Shown one piece after another: positions 16,709 to 26,295 of a stretch of 38,245 nucleotides of DNA. The stretch covers positions 1-38,245 of the forward strand of contig JAKIZM010000032.1 of the NCBI GenBank assembly GCA_022708025.1, in the 5' to 3' direction. Each line of letters begins with the position of its first letter. Within the stretch, counting starts at the first letter, position 1. Position numbers and translations under genes: made by a program. The notes below the pieces were generated by a model. That model was not told the origin of the DNA, did no database searches, and was given only the letters and a program-made list of their open reading frames with translations. The DNA is from Bacteroidota bacterium. GTDB taxonomy: Bacteria; Bacteroidota; Ignavibacteria; Ignavibacteriales; Ignavibacteriaceae.

Positions 16709-17524
16709 CTAAAAATTAATTAAAACTTCTTCAGGATTAATTGCTTTACCATCCTTCCAGATTTCAAAATGCAGATGCGGACCGGAAGATTGCATTCCTG
16801 AGTTTCCGCTTAAAGCAATTAACTCTCCCTGTTTAACAATTTCTCCTTCCTTTTTTACAAGCAAAGCACAATGCATATATTTTGTAACATAGTTTTCAGG
16901 ATGATTTATAATAATTGTATATCCATACATTGGTGTATAATCAGCAAAAATAATATACCCGCCTGATGAAGCATAAACAGGGGTATCCTCTTTTAACACA
17001 AAATCAAAGCCGTAATGCCCAGCATCCGGATTAAATTTATTTATAACAAATCCGGCAGCGGGTTTAATAAAATATATATCTTTTTCCTGCCTGTTGATTA
17101 AGTCAGAAATTATCTTAGAAACAACAGCAAATACATTACCTTGTTTGTTTATTGTTTTTACCGAATCTTTCTTTTTTATATCTTCTTTAAGTAATGAAGT
17201 ATCGCCAAGCATTATAGCAAATTTTAATCTGCTGTTTGCTGATTTTAATGCTTCAATTTCTTTTGCCAATAAATTGACTTTATTATTTAATATATCAACT
17301 TTCTTTTTATCAGAATCTGTTAGTCTCAAAGAATAAGGTAAAAGTATTTCGTTTAAAGGAGTGTAGCTGATAACATAAAATCCGAGCATAAAAACAACAA
17401 CGGTATAAATAATAACGGATGCAATAAGTTTTGAAGAACTGATCTTAAATGATTTTGGGGCATTAGAAGTTTCTTCAGGAACTATAAGTAATGAAAACTT
17501 TTTTATTTTTTTAAGAGATTTCAT
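16709..17524 (-). CDS. M23 (LytM) family metalloendopeptidase
   Basis: A 271-residue inner-membrane-anchored peptidoglycan hydrolase or regulator. A basic cytoplasmic start is followed by a transmembrane segment (about 33-53), a short coiled coil (75-103), and a C-terminal LytM domain (about 155-265). The zinc ligands are retained: H170 and D174 (HYGFD) and H252 in HLHFE, with H218 in YMHCA as the catalytic histidine. It therefore looks enzymatically active. It lies directly upstream of the bactofilin gene (9 bases), in keeping with a shared morphogenetic role. Confidence 0.92.
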   Translation of the reverse strand: MKSLKKIKKFSLLIVPEETSNAPKSFKISSSKLIASVIIYTVVVFMLGFYVISYTPLNEILLPYSLRLTDSDKKKVDILNNKVNLLAKEIEALKSANSRLKFAIMLGDTSLLKEDIKKKDSVKTINKQGNVFAVVSKIISDLINRQEKDIYFIKPAAGFVINKFNPDAGHYGFDFVLKEDTPVYASSGGYIIFADYTPMYGYTIIINHPENYVTKYMHCALLVKKEGEIVKQGELIALSGNSGMQSSGPHLHFEIWKDGKAINPEEVLINF

Positions 17525-17538
17525 CGTTTTCTAAGGAA

Positions 17539-18174
17539 TTAACTTAATCTATTAATTAAATCTACAAATTTTATTCTACCTTCTCTAACCAATTTTGGTT
17601 CATCAGTTGTAAGATCTATTAATGTTGAAGCTTCAAAAAACGATTTATTATCAGAATAAAATATCGCATCAACTTCATTTGCAAATTCCTGAATAATCAT
17701 TGTCGGATCGTTCATCGGTTCAGAACCTGTTCTGTTTACACTTGTAGATATCAACGGCATTTTCAATTCAGAAAGCAGCTTGTTACAGAATCTGTTATTA
17801 GGAACTCTAAAAGCACCTGTTTCAGATTTGAATATTTCCTGATACTTCCGGTTAAATTTTAAAATAACCGAAACAGGATTTGGCCAAATTGATAAAAGAA
17901 AATCAAGATAACGTTCTGAACTTATTTCAGCATAATTTTTCAGGATCTCAATATCGGATATTAAAAATATATATCTGCGCCAGTTTTTTTTACCTTTAAC
18001 CTCGCTGATTCTAGCGATTGTCTCTTCATTAAACGGATTGCCTCCAAAACCGTATATGGTATCCGTCGGATAAATAAATATTGAACCCCCGAAAAAAAGT
18101 TCAATTGCAAGTGTTACCGCAGATTCTAAATTTTCATCTACTTTTATCAGAATCGGTTCTTTAATTTCTCCCAA
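17539..18174 (-). CDS. tsaC: L-threonylcarbamoyladenylate synthase (Sua5/YciO/YrdC)
   Basis: A 211-residue YrdC-domain protein that makes threonylcarbamoyl-AMP for the t6A37 tRNA modification. YPTDTIYGFGGNPFN near residue 35, KGKKNWRRY and the STSVNRTGSEPMND block near 140-155 are the nucleotide/threonine-site motifs. There is no C-terminal Sua5 domain. The start is TTG, placed 7 bases after GGAG, inside the last codons of the heptosyltransferase gene (14-base overlap). Confidence 0.9.
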   Translation of the reverse strand: MGEIKEPILIKVDENLESAVTLAIELFFGGSIFIYPTDTIYGFGGNPFNEETIARISEVKGKKNWRRYIFLISDIEILKNYAEISSERYLDFLLSIWPNPVSVILKFNRKYQEIFKSETGAFRVPNNRFCNKLLSELKMPLISTSVNRTGSEPMNDPTMIIQEFANEVDAIFYSDNKSFFEASTLIDLTTDEPKLVREGRIKFVDLINRLS

Positions 18175-19195
18175 CTAACATCTCCTCAATTTTGTTGATA
18201 ATCAAATCAGATGATAATTTATTTCCACAATCAAAAGTCTTAATCGGACATTTTTTATAACCGTGAATACCACAGGGTTTGCAGTATAAATCATCATAAC
18301 TAAGATAATCAGAATTTTCCGAATATGGATAAAACCCAAATCCGGGAATCGTAGAACAATAAATTGTTAAAGTTTTTACTCTTGCCGCCATTCCCATATG
18401 TGTTGGAGCACTATCGTTACAAATTAAAAGTTTTGCATTCTTTAATAATTCAATACTCTCAACTATTGAAAATAATCCGGCAGCATTAATTACATCTTTT
18501 TTACATTTATCAGAAATCGTTTGAAGATATTCAGATTCATCCTTACTACCGATAAGGACTATTTTATTTCCTTTATTAATCAAATGATTAATTATTTTAG
18601 TATATGATTCAGCAGGATACATTTTTGTATTCCAGATACTTGCAGGAGCTACAGCAATAAAACCTTTATCAAGTTCATTATTTGAAATAAATTCTTTTAC
18701 TTTTTCTTTTGTCTCTGTGGTTGTATTTATTTTTGGTATAACTTTCCAGCTATCATTATCATATTCATAACCCACAAGATCAAGATTTCTTTGAACTTCG
18801 TGTTTATTTAAATGATATGGAACAATATGCTTATAAACATGCATTAATGATGAATTATCAAATCCAAAAGACTCTCTTACCTGTAAATTTAAAACGATCA
18901 GAGCCGTTCTGAAAGATCTATGCGCCGAATAAACTCTAGTATATCCGTTTTCAGATAACTCTTTTGAGAATTTATAGGTTTTAAAAACTGATTTATGTTT
19001 ACCTCTTTTATCCAGAACAATTACGTTATCAACCGATTCAGATGCACCGAATATTTCTTTCGTACCTGGAATACACAGCACATCAATCACACAATCCGGA
19101 CTGGATTGCTTAAGCATCTGCAATGCAGGTAAAGTTAAAATAGCATCACCAGGAAATGCTGTTTGTATAAATAATATTTTTTGTTTTTCTGACAT
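18161..19195 (-). CDS. Glycosyltransferase family 9 (heptosyltransferase-like)
   Basis: A 344-residue GT9 enzyme predicted to add a heptose or related sugar to the lipopolysaccharide core at the cytoplasmic face. FIQTAFPGDAILTLPAL at the N-terminus, VAPASIWNTKMYP mid-protein and CNDSAPTHMGMAA near residue 260 are family blocks. Several cysteines near the C-terminus (CKPCGIHGYKKCP) are common in this subgroup. Its ATG immediately follows the lpxL stop. Assignment as WaaF or WaaC cannot be made from sequence alone. Confidence 0.88.
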   Translation of the reverse strand: MSEKQKILFIQTAFPGDAILTLPALQMLKQSSPDCVIDVLCIPGTKEIFGASESVDNVIVLDKRGKHKSVFKTYKFSKELSENGYTRVYSAHRSFRTALIVLNLQVRESFGFDNSSLMHVYKHIVPYHLNKHEVQRNLDLVGYEYDNDSWKVIPKINTTTETKEKVKEFISNNELDKGFIAVAPASIWNTKMYPAESYTKIINHLINKGNKIVLIGSKDESEYLQTISDKCKKDVINAAGLFSIVESIELLKNAKLLICNDSAPTHMGMAARVKTLTIYCSTIPGFGFYPYSENSDYLSYDDLYCKPCGIHGYKKCPIKTFDCGNKLSSDLIINKIEEMLVGRN

Positions 19196-20065
19196 TTAAT
19201 GTTTCCAGCGCTTATGCATCCAAAACCATTGTTCAGGATACTCTTTGATATATTTTTCCAGATACACCAACATTCTTTTTGAAAGCTCTTGAATACTCTC
19301 TTCATTGTTGGCAGGTAAATTTTCTCTGTTAATTTCTTCAAGAACTATTTTATATGTAAAATCAGGTTGCCTTACAGCGATTCCGTAAATTATCGGTGAA
19401 TTCATTTTTAACGAAAGAACTGCCGGTCCGGTATATACAGAAGTTTTTCTTCCAAAGAAATCAAGTTTTATACTTTCTTCCGGACCTCTTTGATCAGCTA
19501 CCATTGCAACAATTCCTTTTTTCATCAAAACTGAATATACATTTCTTATTGAAGCCCCAAGAGGCACAACTTCGTTATTCCATCTTGTTCTTACTTTGTT
19601 CATCCAATCATTAACAAGTGAGTTTCGCTGAGGTTTAACAATTACAGAAAATTTTTTATTTGTCTGCAGTCCTCCGGCAATTGCACAATATTCCCAATTT
19701 CCAAAATGCGCAGAAAGAACAATCAAACCATTATTTTCTGAATATCTTTTATTTAAAATATCGAGATTATAAAATTTTACACATTTATTTAATTGCTCTT
19801 CTTTAATCCAGGGAAGATATAAAATTTCAACCAGAGTAATAAAAAAACTATGATACGTTCCAAAAGCTATTTTATTAATTTCTTTTTTAGATTTTTCCGG
19901 AAAAGCATTAATCAGATTGTCAAATACAACAGCTTTTCGTATAGGGATAAAATTGTAAAACAGAACAGCCAGTATTTTTGCTGCTTTCTGTGATTTCTTT
20001 AATCCAATTATACGACATATACTGCTTAGACTTAAAAATAATATGTACTCAATGCGGTTTTTCAA
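19196..20065 (-). CDS. lpxL: Lipid A biosynthesis acyltransferase (LpxL/HtrB family)
   Basis: A 289-residue membrane-associated acyltransferase that adds a secondary acyl chain to the lipid A precursor. The catalytic HX4E motif is H120-E125 in AHFGNWE; a DQRGP block near residue 200 also fits. An N-terminal hydrophobic segment anchors it. The start is TTG; the frame is closed by a stop shortly upstream, so no ATG is possible at the family N-terminus. It is the first gene of the long minus-strand operon, with about 100 noncoding bases before it. It shows that the organism makes lipid A. Confidence 0.9.
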   Translation of the reverse strand: MKNRIEYILFLSLSSICRIIGLKKSQKAAKILAVLFYNFIPIRKAVVFDNLINAFPEKSKKEINKIAFGTYHSFFITLVEILYLPWIKEEQLNKCVKFYNLDILNKRYSENNGLIVLSAHFGNWEYCAIAGGLQTNKKFSVIVKPQRNSLVNDWMNKVRTRWNNEVVPLGASIRNVYSVLMKKGIVAMVADQRGPEESIKLDFFGRKTSVYTGPAVLSLKMNSPIIYGIAVRQPDFTYKIVLEEINRENLPANNEESIQELSKRMLVYLEKYIKEYPEQWFWMHKRWKH

Positions 20066-20167
20066 TATTTTATTTTCTTACTAACGTAAAAATAACAAAT
20101 GAAGAGATATGTTGGAGGGAATAATTTATTAAACCCAAAACACAATTAAAGGATAATTTAAATTATT

Positions 20168-21535
20168 TTATCTAATGTTTATACGTCTTGCCCAATTATC
20201 ATCTCTTAATTCACCACGCTTAGTAGAGTTAATCAAAGTATAATCAGAAAAACCTGTCAGATCACCGAAGATAAAAAATACACCACCTTCTATATCGGTG
20301 TATTGCCAAATTTCGTATGGTCTTGTTTCCAACTGATTAGGATATCTTTCAATTTCCGTTGGCTCACCATAAAGTAAATAAACTCTTCCTCTATCGGTTT
20401 TCCATCCGGGTTTGCCCATAGAAGTAAATCTTTCATTACTAAGCGCAACACGCTGTAAATACTGTCTGAAATATTCATTTTCCGGTAAAGATGAATTTTC
20501 ATCTTTTGCTTTCCAGAATTCATACATAAATTCTCTTTTACCGTCAATCGTGTTTAACTTTTTATATCTCTCAATATCATCTTTACTGGAAATATATCTG
20601 GATTTATCAAACAGATCATCAAGCTCTTCTTCAGACATAGAGCCAAATGCAGAACTCAGGACAGAAGTAGTTGAAATTTCAAATGAGTCTTCAACAGCAA
20701 TATCAGGATTATATACAAAAAACTTTTTTGCCGTTGATATTCCGATGTTTGCTGCACTGTCAATCAATGATATAACCAAAGTATAAGTATCTGTTGGAAA
20801 AGAAGTTAAAATCTGAGATCCTACTTCTACACGGCTATCAGAATTTCTTAAAAAATATTTATGTTTTTCTTTAACAAGTTTTCCGCGGCTGTTGTAAAGC
20901 AACTGGCTCATTTTTATTTGCGGACTTTTTAACGATTCAGATTGAATGTTGTAAATTTCCAGATAAAAGAATAATACAGGTTGTAAGCTGCCAAATACTA
21001 AATTCGGAATAGGAATAACTTCATAAGTATTTTTATAAAAAATAGAATTTTTATTTTCACTTCCCTGAATTATTTTTGAAGCGAGTTGAATATCACTAAT
21101 CTGTAAATTATCGTGTAAAAAAGGTGTAATCCTTATCTCTTCAGAAATAATTCTTGATTTTGAAACATCATTTAAATCACTACCCGTTACTTCACAAATG
21201 TAATTACCTTTTGGAACTACAAAACCCAATGAACCGACAAGCATCTGATTTGAAACCAGACTGGTATCTATATCATGTTGAACCTTCCAGTAATTATAAA
21301 TCAGTGTATCCCCTGTATTTGAATCCTTAATAAAAACTTTTAATAGTCCCTGCAGATTTGTATGCGAGTTCTCACTGATTACTTCTAATGATGCCTGATT
21401 AAACGAATAGTATAACTCCAGGAAATTGGAAGTTGAATCATATCTGAATTGTGCATAATCAAATTCAAAATTAAAGCCAGATTGTGGAAAACCATTAAAA
21501 ATAAAAAGTATAGGTAAGATAAGAAGTTTTTTCAT
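20168..21535 (-). CDS. GWxTD domain-containing exported protein
   Basis: A 455-residue protein with a signal peptide (MKKLLILPILFIFNGFPQS) and a large beta-rich middle section. The C-terminal GWxTD domain has GWKTD at 377-381 followed by RGRVYLLYGEPTEIE. The family is widespread in Bacteroidota, Ignavibacteria and Acidobacteria; its function is not established. A terminator for the upstream PorV-like gene lies just before it, so it may have its own promoter. No T9SS tail is present. Confidence 0.85.
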   Translation of the reverse strand: MKKLLILPILFIFNGFPQSGFNFEFDYAQFRYDSTSNFLELYYSFNQASLEVISENSHTNLQGLLKVFIKDSNTGDTLIYNYWKVQHDIDTSLVSNQMLVGSLGFVVPKGNYICEVTGSDLNDVSKSRIISEEIRITPFLHDNLQISDIQLASKIIQGSENKNSIFYKNTYEVIPIPNLVFGSLQPVLFFYLEIYNIQSESLKSPQIKMSQLLYNSRGKLVKEKHKYFLRNSDSRVEVGSQILTSFPTDTYTLVISLIDSAANIGISTAKKFFVYNPDIAVEDSFEISTTSVLSSAFGSMSEEELDDLFDKSRYISSKDDIERYKKLNTIDGKREFMYEFWKAKDENSSLPENEYFRQYLQRVALSNERFTSMGKPGWKTDRGRVYLLYGEPTEIERYPNQLETRPYEIWQYTDIEGGVFFIFGDLTGFSDYTLINSTKRGELRDDNWARRINIR

Positions 21536-21554
21536 TCAGTTATTCTCTTTATTA

Positions 21555-21590
21555 AATAAAAAAGCGCCTATTATAAATAATAGACGCTTT
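21555..21590 (-). terminator. Rho-independent terminator after the PorV-like gene
   Basis: On the minus strand AAAGCG-T-CTATTA (from 21590) pairs with TAATAG-G-CGCTTT (ending 21561), a 13-position stem with one internal mismatch and a 4-base loop, then a T-rich run. It lies 20 bases past the stop of the gene at 21611. Confidence 0.85.
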
Positions 21591-21610
21591 AAATTTACAC
21601 TATGTTCCTG

Positions 21611-22627
21611 TTATTGGAAAGATAATTTTACAGTAAAAATATGATTAGAAGTTGGGAACTCCTTAACATCTCTGTAAGCATAATCAAACGAGACACCAAT
21701 ATCAGAAAAATCATAATTTATACCTGCACCGGCAGTAAATCCGTAAATTGATTCATCATTATTTTCAGTAGATAACTGATATCCGCCTCTTAAGAAAAAT
21801 GTGTTCATATAACTATATTCTAACCCTAAGTTAAAGGCATCTTCTAATGAGTTATTTGCAGTAAAAGTGCTTGCAAGATTAAGCATATTTTGTTCATCAA
21901 AAGATTCCTTATAAGCCAAACTTAACTGAAAATAGCTTGGGATCTGAAATTCTTCAGCAACCACTTCATAGGTACCATTCGGCGCACCAATAACGGAACC
22001 GGGAACACCTGTTTGAACACGCAAGTCCTGTCCGCCGTACACCATATTTGGACCGATATTATGGATAGCTGCTCCAATTGAAAGCTGTTCAGTAAATTTA
22101 TATTGCACACCGGCATCAATAGCAAAACCAGATGCATTAGTATTACCAATGTTTTCGCTAATTAACTTGAAATTTGTTCCAATTGAAACTCTGTCAGTAA
22201 GAACTTTAGAATAAGTTAAACCTATAGTCATAAAATTTGGTGAATAAGTATAGCCTGTTCCATCAGGAAATTCATTTGTAGTAACAGGAATATCACCAAA
22301 ATCAAAAGACTTAAAGCTTATGGCGATTGATCCCATATCGCCGAGATGAGTACCGACAGCAAAGTATGACAAATTGATGTCTGCTACATAATTCATATAA
22401 CTAAACATCGCCTCAGTTCTCTGGGAAATGTCTAATCCTGCAGGATTATAGTATATGGATTCTAACCCAATCACATTTGCAACAAATGCTCCGCCGGTTG
22501 CAATACTTCGGGCACCTACCGGTACAAGCAATTGGTCAGCACCGTTAGTACCCTTTCTTGATTTGTCCCCTGCGTATAATGAAATACTGAAGAGAACAAT
22601 AAATAATAGAATTAAATTATTTTTCAT
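21611..22627 (-). CDS. PorV/PorQ-family outer-membrane beta-barrel protein
   Basis: A 338-residue FadL-like barrel of the PorV/PorQ group. It has a signal peptide (MKNNLILLFIVLFSISLYA) followed by the family block GARSIATGGAFVANVIGLESIYYNPAGLD. About a dozen amphipathic strands follow, ending in an aromatic-containing strand (HIFTVKLSFQ). PorV proteins shuttle type IX cargo to the attachment complex. The ATG at 22627 is chosen: it starts the signal peptide and has GGAG 9 bases upstream, while a longer frame adds only non-signal residues. It is the last gene of the receptor/giant protein operon. Confidence 0.85.
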   Translation of the reverse strand: MKNNLILLFIVLFSISLYAGDKSRKGTNGADQLLVPVGARSIATGGAFVANVIGLESIYYNPAGLDISQRTEAMFSYMNYVADINLSYFAVGTHLGDMGSIAISFKSFDFGDIPVTTNEFPDGTGYTYSPNFMTIGLTYSKVLTDRVSIGTNFKLISENIGNTNASGFAIDAGVQYKFTEQLSIGAAIHNIGPNMVYGGQDLRVQTGVPGSVIGAPNGTYEVVAEEFQIPSYFQLSLAYKESFDEQNMLNLASTFTANNSLEDAFNLGLEYSYMNTFFLRGGYQLSTENNDESIYGFTAGAGINYDFSDIGVSFDYAYRDVKEFPTSNHIFTVKLSFQ

Positions 22628-22684
22628 TTTTAAACTCCAATATGTTAAATAAATGCATCCTTGTACCATAAATCTAACCGAATG

Positions 22685-25600
22685 CTAAAATCTTGGTAAT
22701 TGTTTTTGCGGCATAATAATCGAGAATTTCAATACTTTCTCGCCGTATTTGGGTGAAGAAACAATTGCCAGATATAAACCAGATGCAACTCTTAATCCTG
22801 ACTCATTCAACAGATCCCACGACAAAAATGGAGAAGTAGAAACAGGATCTTTGACGAGTGTTCTTAATAATTGTCCAGACAAGGAGTAGATTTTAATTGT
22901 TACTTCCTCATTTGGCAGATTTGTAAAGGTTACAAACGGATCATCGGCTGCTAATCCGGTATATGCTGTATATGGATTATATCCATACATTGGATTTGGA
23001 AAAACATTCACTTTGTCAAAAAGTGCTCTTTCCTGTTCTTCAGTCAGTGCTCCATCAACAGATGTTGTAAATTCAAATTCGTCAAGAGATGTATAAGGAT
23101 AAGTTAATACAGGAATTGTAAACTTATCTCCTGCTGAGTAAAACGAGCTTGAATCTTTACGTTGAATACTGACTACATACAACGTATTAAAATATGGAGA
23201 AAGTGCAATATCCCTTTGAGTTTGAGTAGCATTTGCATCTGCAGGAATTGTATATCCTTTCAGGTCTGCCCAAACAACACTGGATGCCGGGAAATTGCCT
23301 TTGTATTCCATCTGATTTCCATTCGGATCATATTCAGAATTAAAAATAAATATAAATTCAGCAGTAGCTTCAACATTGGTACCCGGATCCCAAATACCAT
23401 CCGGATTTCCGCCATCGTTTTGTACTCTTTCTAAGAATCCTACTGCAAGCTGCTTACTTTCACCATAGGCATCATCTTTTATCCAGGCTGTAAATGGTAC
23501 ATCCACAAATCCTTCACCTATTTTACCAATCTGCGGAATCAAACCAGGCGGAACGGCAGAATTGTCTGCTGTTACACCGCCAGCGTAAATATAGCTGCTT
23601 CTTCTTGTTGGTAGATTAGCTCCGACAAATCCTACTAAATACCTATATGCTTTCCCTTGTTCACCAAACCTTAATTCAACATTTCTTAAATCAAATGCTG
23701 ATACTATTTTCGTATTTAAGTTAGTAAGTGTACCGGGCATCTTGGCAAGCTTTTGTCCATCTTTAATATTGTTAGCAAGATAAGCAAAATAAGTTTTTGC
23801 TGTATCTGAGCTGTACCATTTCGATGAGGCGGAGGCAGTCAATTTACCAAGCTTAGGTGTTTTCTCTTGCAGTTTAACAATAAATCCATCTGTTGCCTGG
23901 AAGTTGACCCCGGTGTTATTGTACAAGTAAAATTTTGCCGAATCCAGAAGGACCTGGTTTTTTGTTTTATTAGTTAATTTCCAGAATGAGGAAAACTTTT
24001 CAGTAGATTTATCCTGGAAGAAACTAACATTGTATGTATCACCGGTTAAATTTTGCTTTTCAACAATATCAAGCTGCATTTTACCTTTTGCCGGTCCATC
24101 ATTACTTTTTATATCTAATAATTCTACAGGGGGTCTATAAATATCTTCGCCCATAATAACAGTCTTAACCAGGTTAAGAGCTTTTGGATTTTCAACCGCC
24201 TGAACAAAAGTTTGATCGCTCAAATAATAATTACCATAATCACCATATTTGCCACCATCCTTATTAAAAAGGGCAAGCGTATCGTAGTTAACTCCATAAG
24301 CAGTGACTAAGAAATAATATGGTTTCCCTTTTATAAGATTACCGGAAGTAAAAGGATCCTGTGTAATTCTGAATCTGATTCTTCCCAGCTCAGGATCTTT
24401 ATAAATAATAGTATCTAAAAGATTTGATTCAGGAGCAGCCGGGTATAATATTTCAATTGCCCCGGTATTTCCATCTTTTGCATAAAGATTATTTACAAAA
24501 TCTTTTATCTGATATCTTCCGATCAATTTTATATTAGGTTGATTATTAATCTGTTCTGATGTATTGAATGTTTGTAATGCATAAACATTATAACCGCCAA
24601 ATTTTACATCCCAGGTTTTAGATTTACTTGTATATTTAAACTGATCAGGAGTTGACCAGCTTAGATCAATAAAATCTTCATTGCTTTCAGTAACAACTTC
24701 AGGCGCCGGAGGAGCAGAAGGTGCAAGGTAATTAAGATTGAATATTGTCTGTGCACCATCATCAATAGCTCTGGCTACTGTAATTGAATTTAACGGATCA
24801 GTACCCTGAGCAACTACATAAGCAACTACAATTTCTTTCTCTTCATTTTTCTTAAGAATAAAGGGACCAGTATTTGTCATTTGACGGCAATCCGATTCTT
24901 TCGTGTTAATCCATCCTATTCCGTTACCATTATCAGCTACAGGATCTCCTGAGTACCAAATGTTTGGATCAACTGTATTACAATCTATTCCTTTGACGGT
25001 TCCATAAGGGAATGTACACGGATCAACATCCGAACCATCCATTGCTTTTCCCATCATATAATTTCTGGCTTGTTCTCTGTTATCCGGATCTCTTAAGGAC
25101 GGGTCTCCGTTTATATATTGAATAAATGAAGCAATGGGCAAATTCATAGCACCCGGCATTTTATGGACACCAATGGTTTGACCACGATAACTATAAGCAG
25201 TATCCAATGGAGTGTCAATGCCATCATCATATATTCCGTTTCCATTAACATCATCAAAAGTAACTCCTGGTATATAATCAACCGGTCCTGAGAAAAAGTC
25301 AATCATAAAGCAAGGAGGCTGTGAACCATATTCAGCATCCGGACCATTGTTATAAGTATAACCGGCATTTCTGCCAACATCAGAGCCAACCAGATCATCA
25401 GTAGCATCTCCTAAATCCACATCTGACCAAACTCCAAAAAATACACTATCAAGCTGAGCTGGCTCATTGGGATCATTTAATCCCACATACTTAAAACGAT
25501 ATCTGACAAAAATTAAGTTTCCGATAGCTCCACCGGAAGCATACGCAAAAACAGTTTGTCTTACTTCAATGCCGTATGGCGGAACATTATTATATCGCCT

Positions 25601-26260
25601 TTGAGGAGCAGGCACACCATCCCAATACACACACCAAACTGTTTCATCGCCAAGTATATCAGGTCTATCTTCATCAAGGTCCCATTCACCATTTCCGTTT
25701 TTATCAACAGGATTATAAACACCATCGCCATCGCCATCATAAAAATCTGCTCCTAAATCAACTGCATCTCTCCAATCCTGCCAGGCAGTACCAAATGCAG
25801 GATCGCTTACTTTAACAACATATAACTGCGCTCTGCTATCGCCTGTAGTTCCTGCTAATCCTGGTAAATAGTCTTCAATCAAGCTTGCTGAAGCTACTGC
25901 ATTTGAAAACAGGGTACCATTAGCATAACCGCTTAACATAAATCCACCGGAAAAAAGGAACACATGCCCACCAAATTTTCCACCGGCACCGTCAATAATC
26001 GGATTTGGATCCGGAATATTAACCGCTGCAAGTATTCCTTTTCGATTTATCGGTAAATTGAAATTATTAATATTTAACCTGTATGCATCTCCTTTTTTCC
26101 CACCCTCATCATTTGTTGCAGTAACTTTTGATAAGGTTTGAGAATGCAAAGGTTTTGTTCCATTTTTATCATCACCCAAAAATCCCATTGAAATAGGAAT
26201 CAGCATTACTAATAAAAGAATTATCAGAGATTTTGGGTATTTACTCTTGGTTATTTTCAT
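22685..26260 (-). CDS. Giant surface protein with FnIII-like and FlgD-like C-terminal domain
   Basis: A 1191-residue exported protein. It has an N-terminal signal/anchor (basic start, then SLIILLLVMLIPISMGF). Acidic Ca2+-loop-like segments lie near residues 175-205 (DGDGDGVYNPVDKNGNGEWD) and 330-345. A fibronectin type III-like segment begins near residue 515. The C-terminal roughly 85 residues resemble the FlgD-like/T9SS sorting domain (VFPNPMYGYNPY, VTIKIYSLSGQLLRTL, SGLYLAIV). The tail differs from the usual NPFNPST form. The ATG at 26260 has GAGG about 9 bases upstream; an earlier ATG adds five residues. It is 35 bases after the TonB receptor and 57 before the PorV-like gene. Its function is unknown; a surface-exposed adhesin or a binding partner of the receptor is inferred. 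Confidence 0.82.
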   Translation of the reverse strand: MKITKSKYPKSLIILLLVMLIPISMGFLGDDKNGTKPLHSQTLSKVTATNDEGGKKGDAYRLNINNFNLPINRKGILAAVNIPDPNPIIDGAGGKFGGHVFLFSGGFMLSGYANGTLFSNAVASASLIEDYLPGLAGTTGDSRAQLYVVKVSDPAFGTAWQDWRDAVDLGADFYDGDGDGVYNPVDKNGNGEWDLDEDRPDILGDETVWCVYWDGVPAPQRRYNNVPPYGIEVRQTVFAYASGGAIGNLIFVRYRFKYVGLNDPNEPAQLDSVFFGVWSDVDLGDATDDLVGSDVGRNAGYTYNNGPDAEYGSQPPCFMIDFFSGPVDYIPGVTFDDVNGNGIYDDGIDTPLDTAYSYRGQTIGVHKMPGAMNLPIASFIQYINGDPSLRDPDNREQARNYMMGKAMDGSDVDPCTFPYGTVKGIDCNTVDPNIWYSGDPVADNGNGIGWINTKESDCRQMTNTGPFILKKNEEKEIVVAYVVAQGTDPLNSITVARAIDDGAQTIFNLNYLAPSAPPAPEVVTESNEDFIDLSWSTPDQFKYTSKSKTWDVKFGGYNVYALQTFNTSEQINNQPNIKLIGRYQIKDFVNNLYAKDGNTGAIEILYPAAPESNLLDTIIYKDPELGRIRFRITQDPFTSGNLIKGKPYYFLVTAYGVNYDTLALFNKDGGKYGDYGNYYLSDQTFVQAVENPKALNLVKTVIMGEDIYRPPVELLDIKSNDGPAKGKMQLDIVEKQNLTGDTYNVSFFQDKSTEKFSSFWKLTNKTKNQVLLDSAKFYLYNNTGVNFQATDGFIVKLQEKTPKLGKLTASASSKWYSSDTAKTYFAYLANNIKDGQKLAKMPGTLTNLNTKIVSAFDLRNVELRFGEQGKAYRYLVGFVGANLPTRRSSYIYAGGVTADNSAVPPGLIPQIGKIGEGFVDVPFTAWIKDDAYGESKQLAVGFLERVQNDGGNPDGIWDPGTNVEATAEFIFIFNSEYDPNGNQMEYKGNFPASSVVWADLKGYTIPADANATQTQRDIALSPYFNTLYVVSIQRKDSSSFYSAGDKFTIPVLTYPYTSLDEFEFTTSVDGALTEEQERALFDKVNVFPNPMYGYNPYTAYTGLAADDPFVTFTNLPNEEVTIKIYSLSGQLLRTLVKDPVSTSPFLSWDLLNESGLRVASGLYLAIVSSPKYGEKVLKFSIIMPQKQLPRF

Positions 26261-26295
26261 TTTAATTGACCTCATATCTTTAAATATTCAAAATT

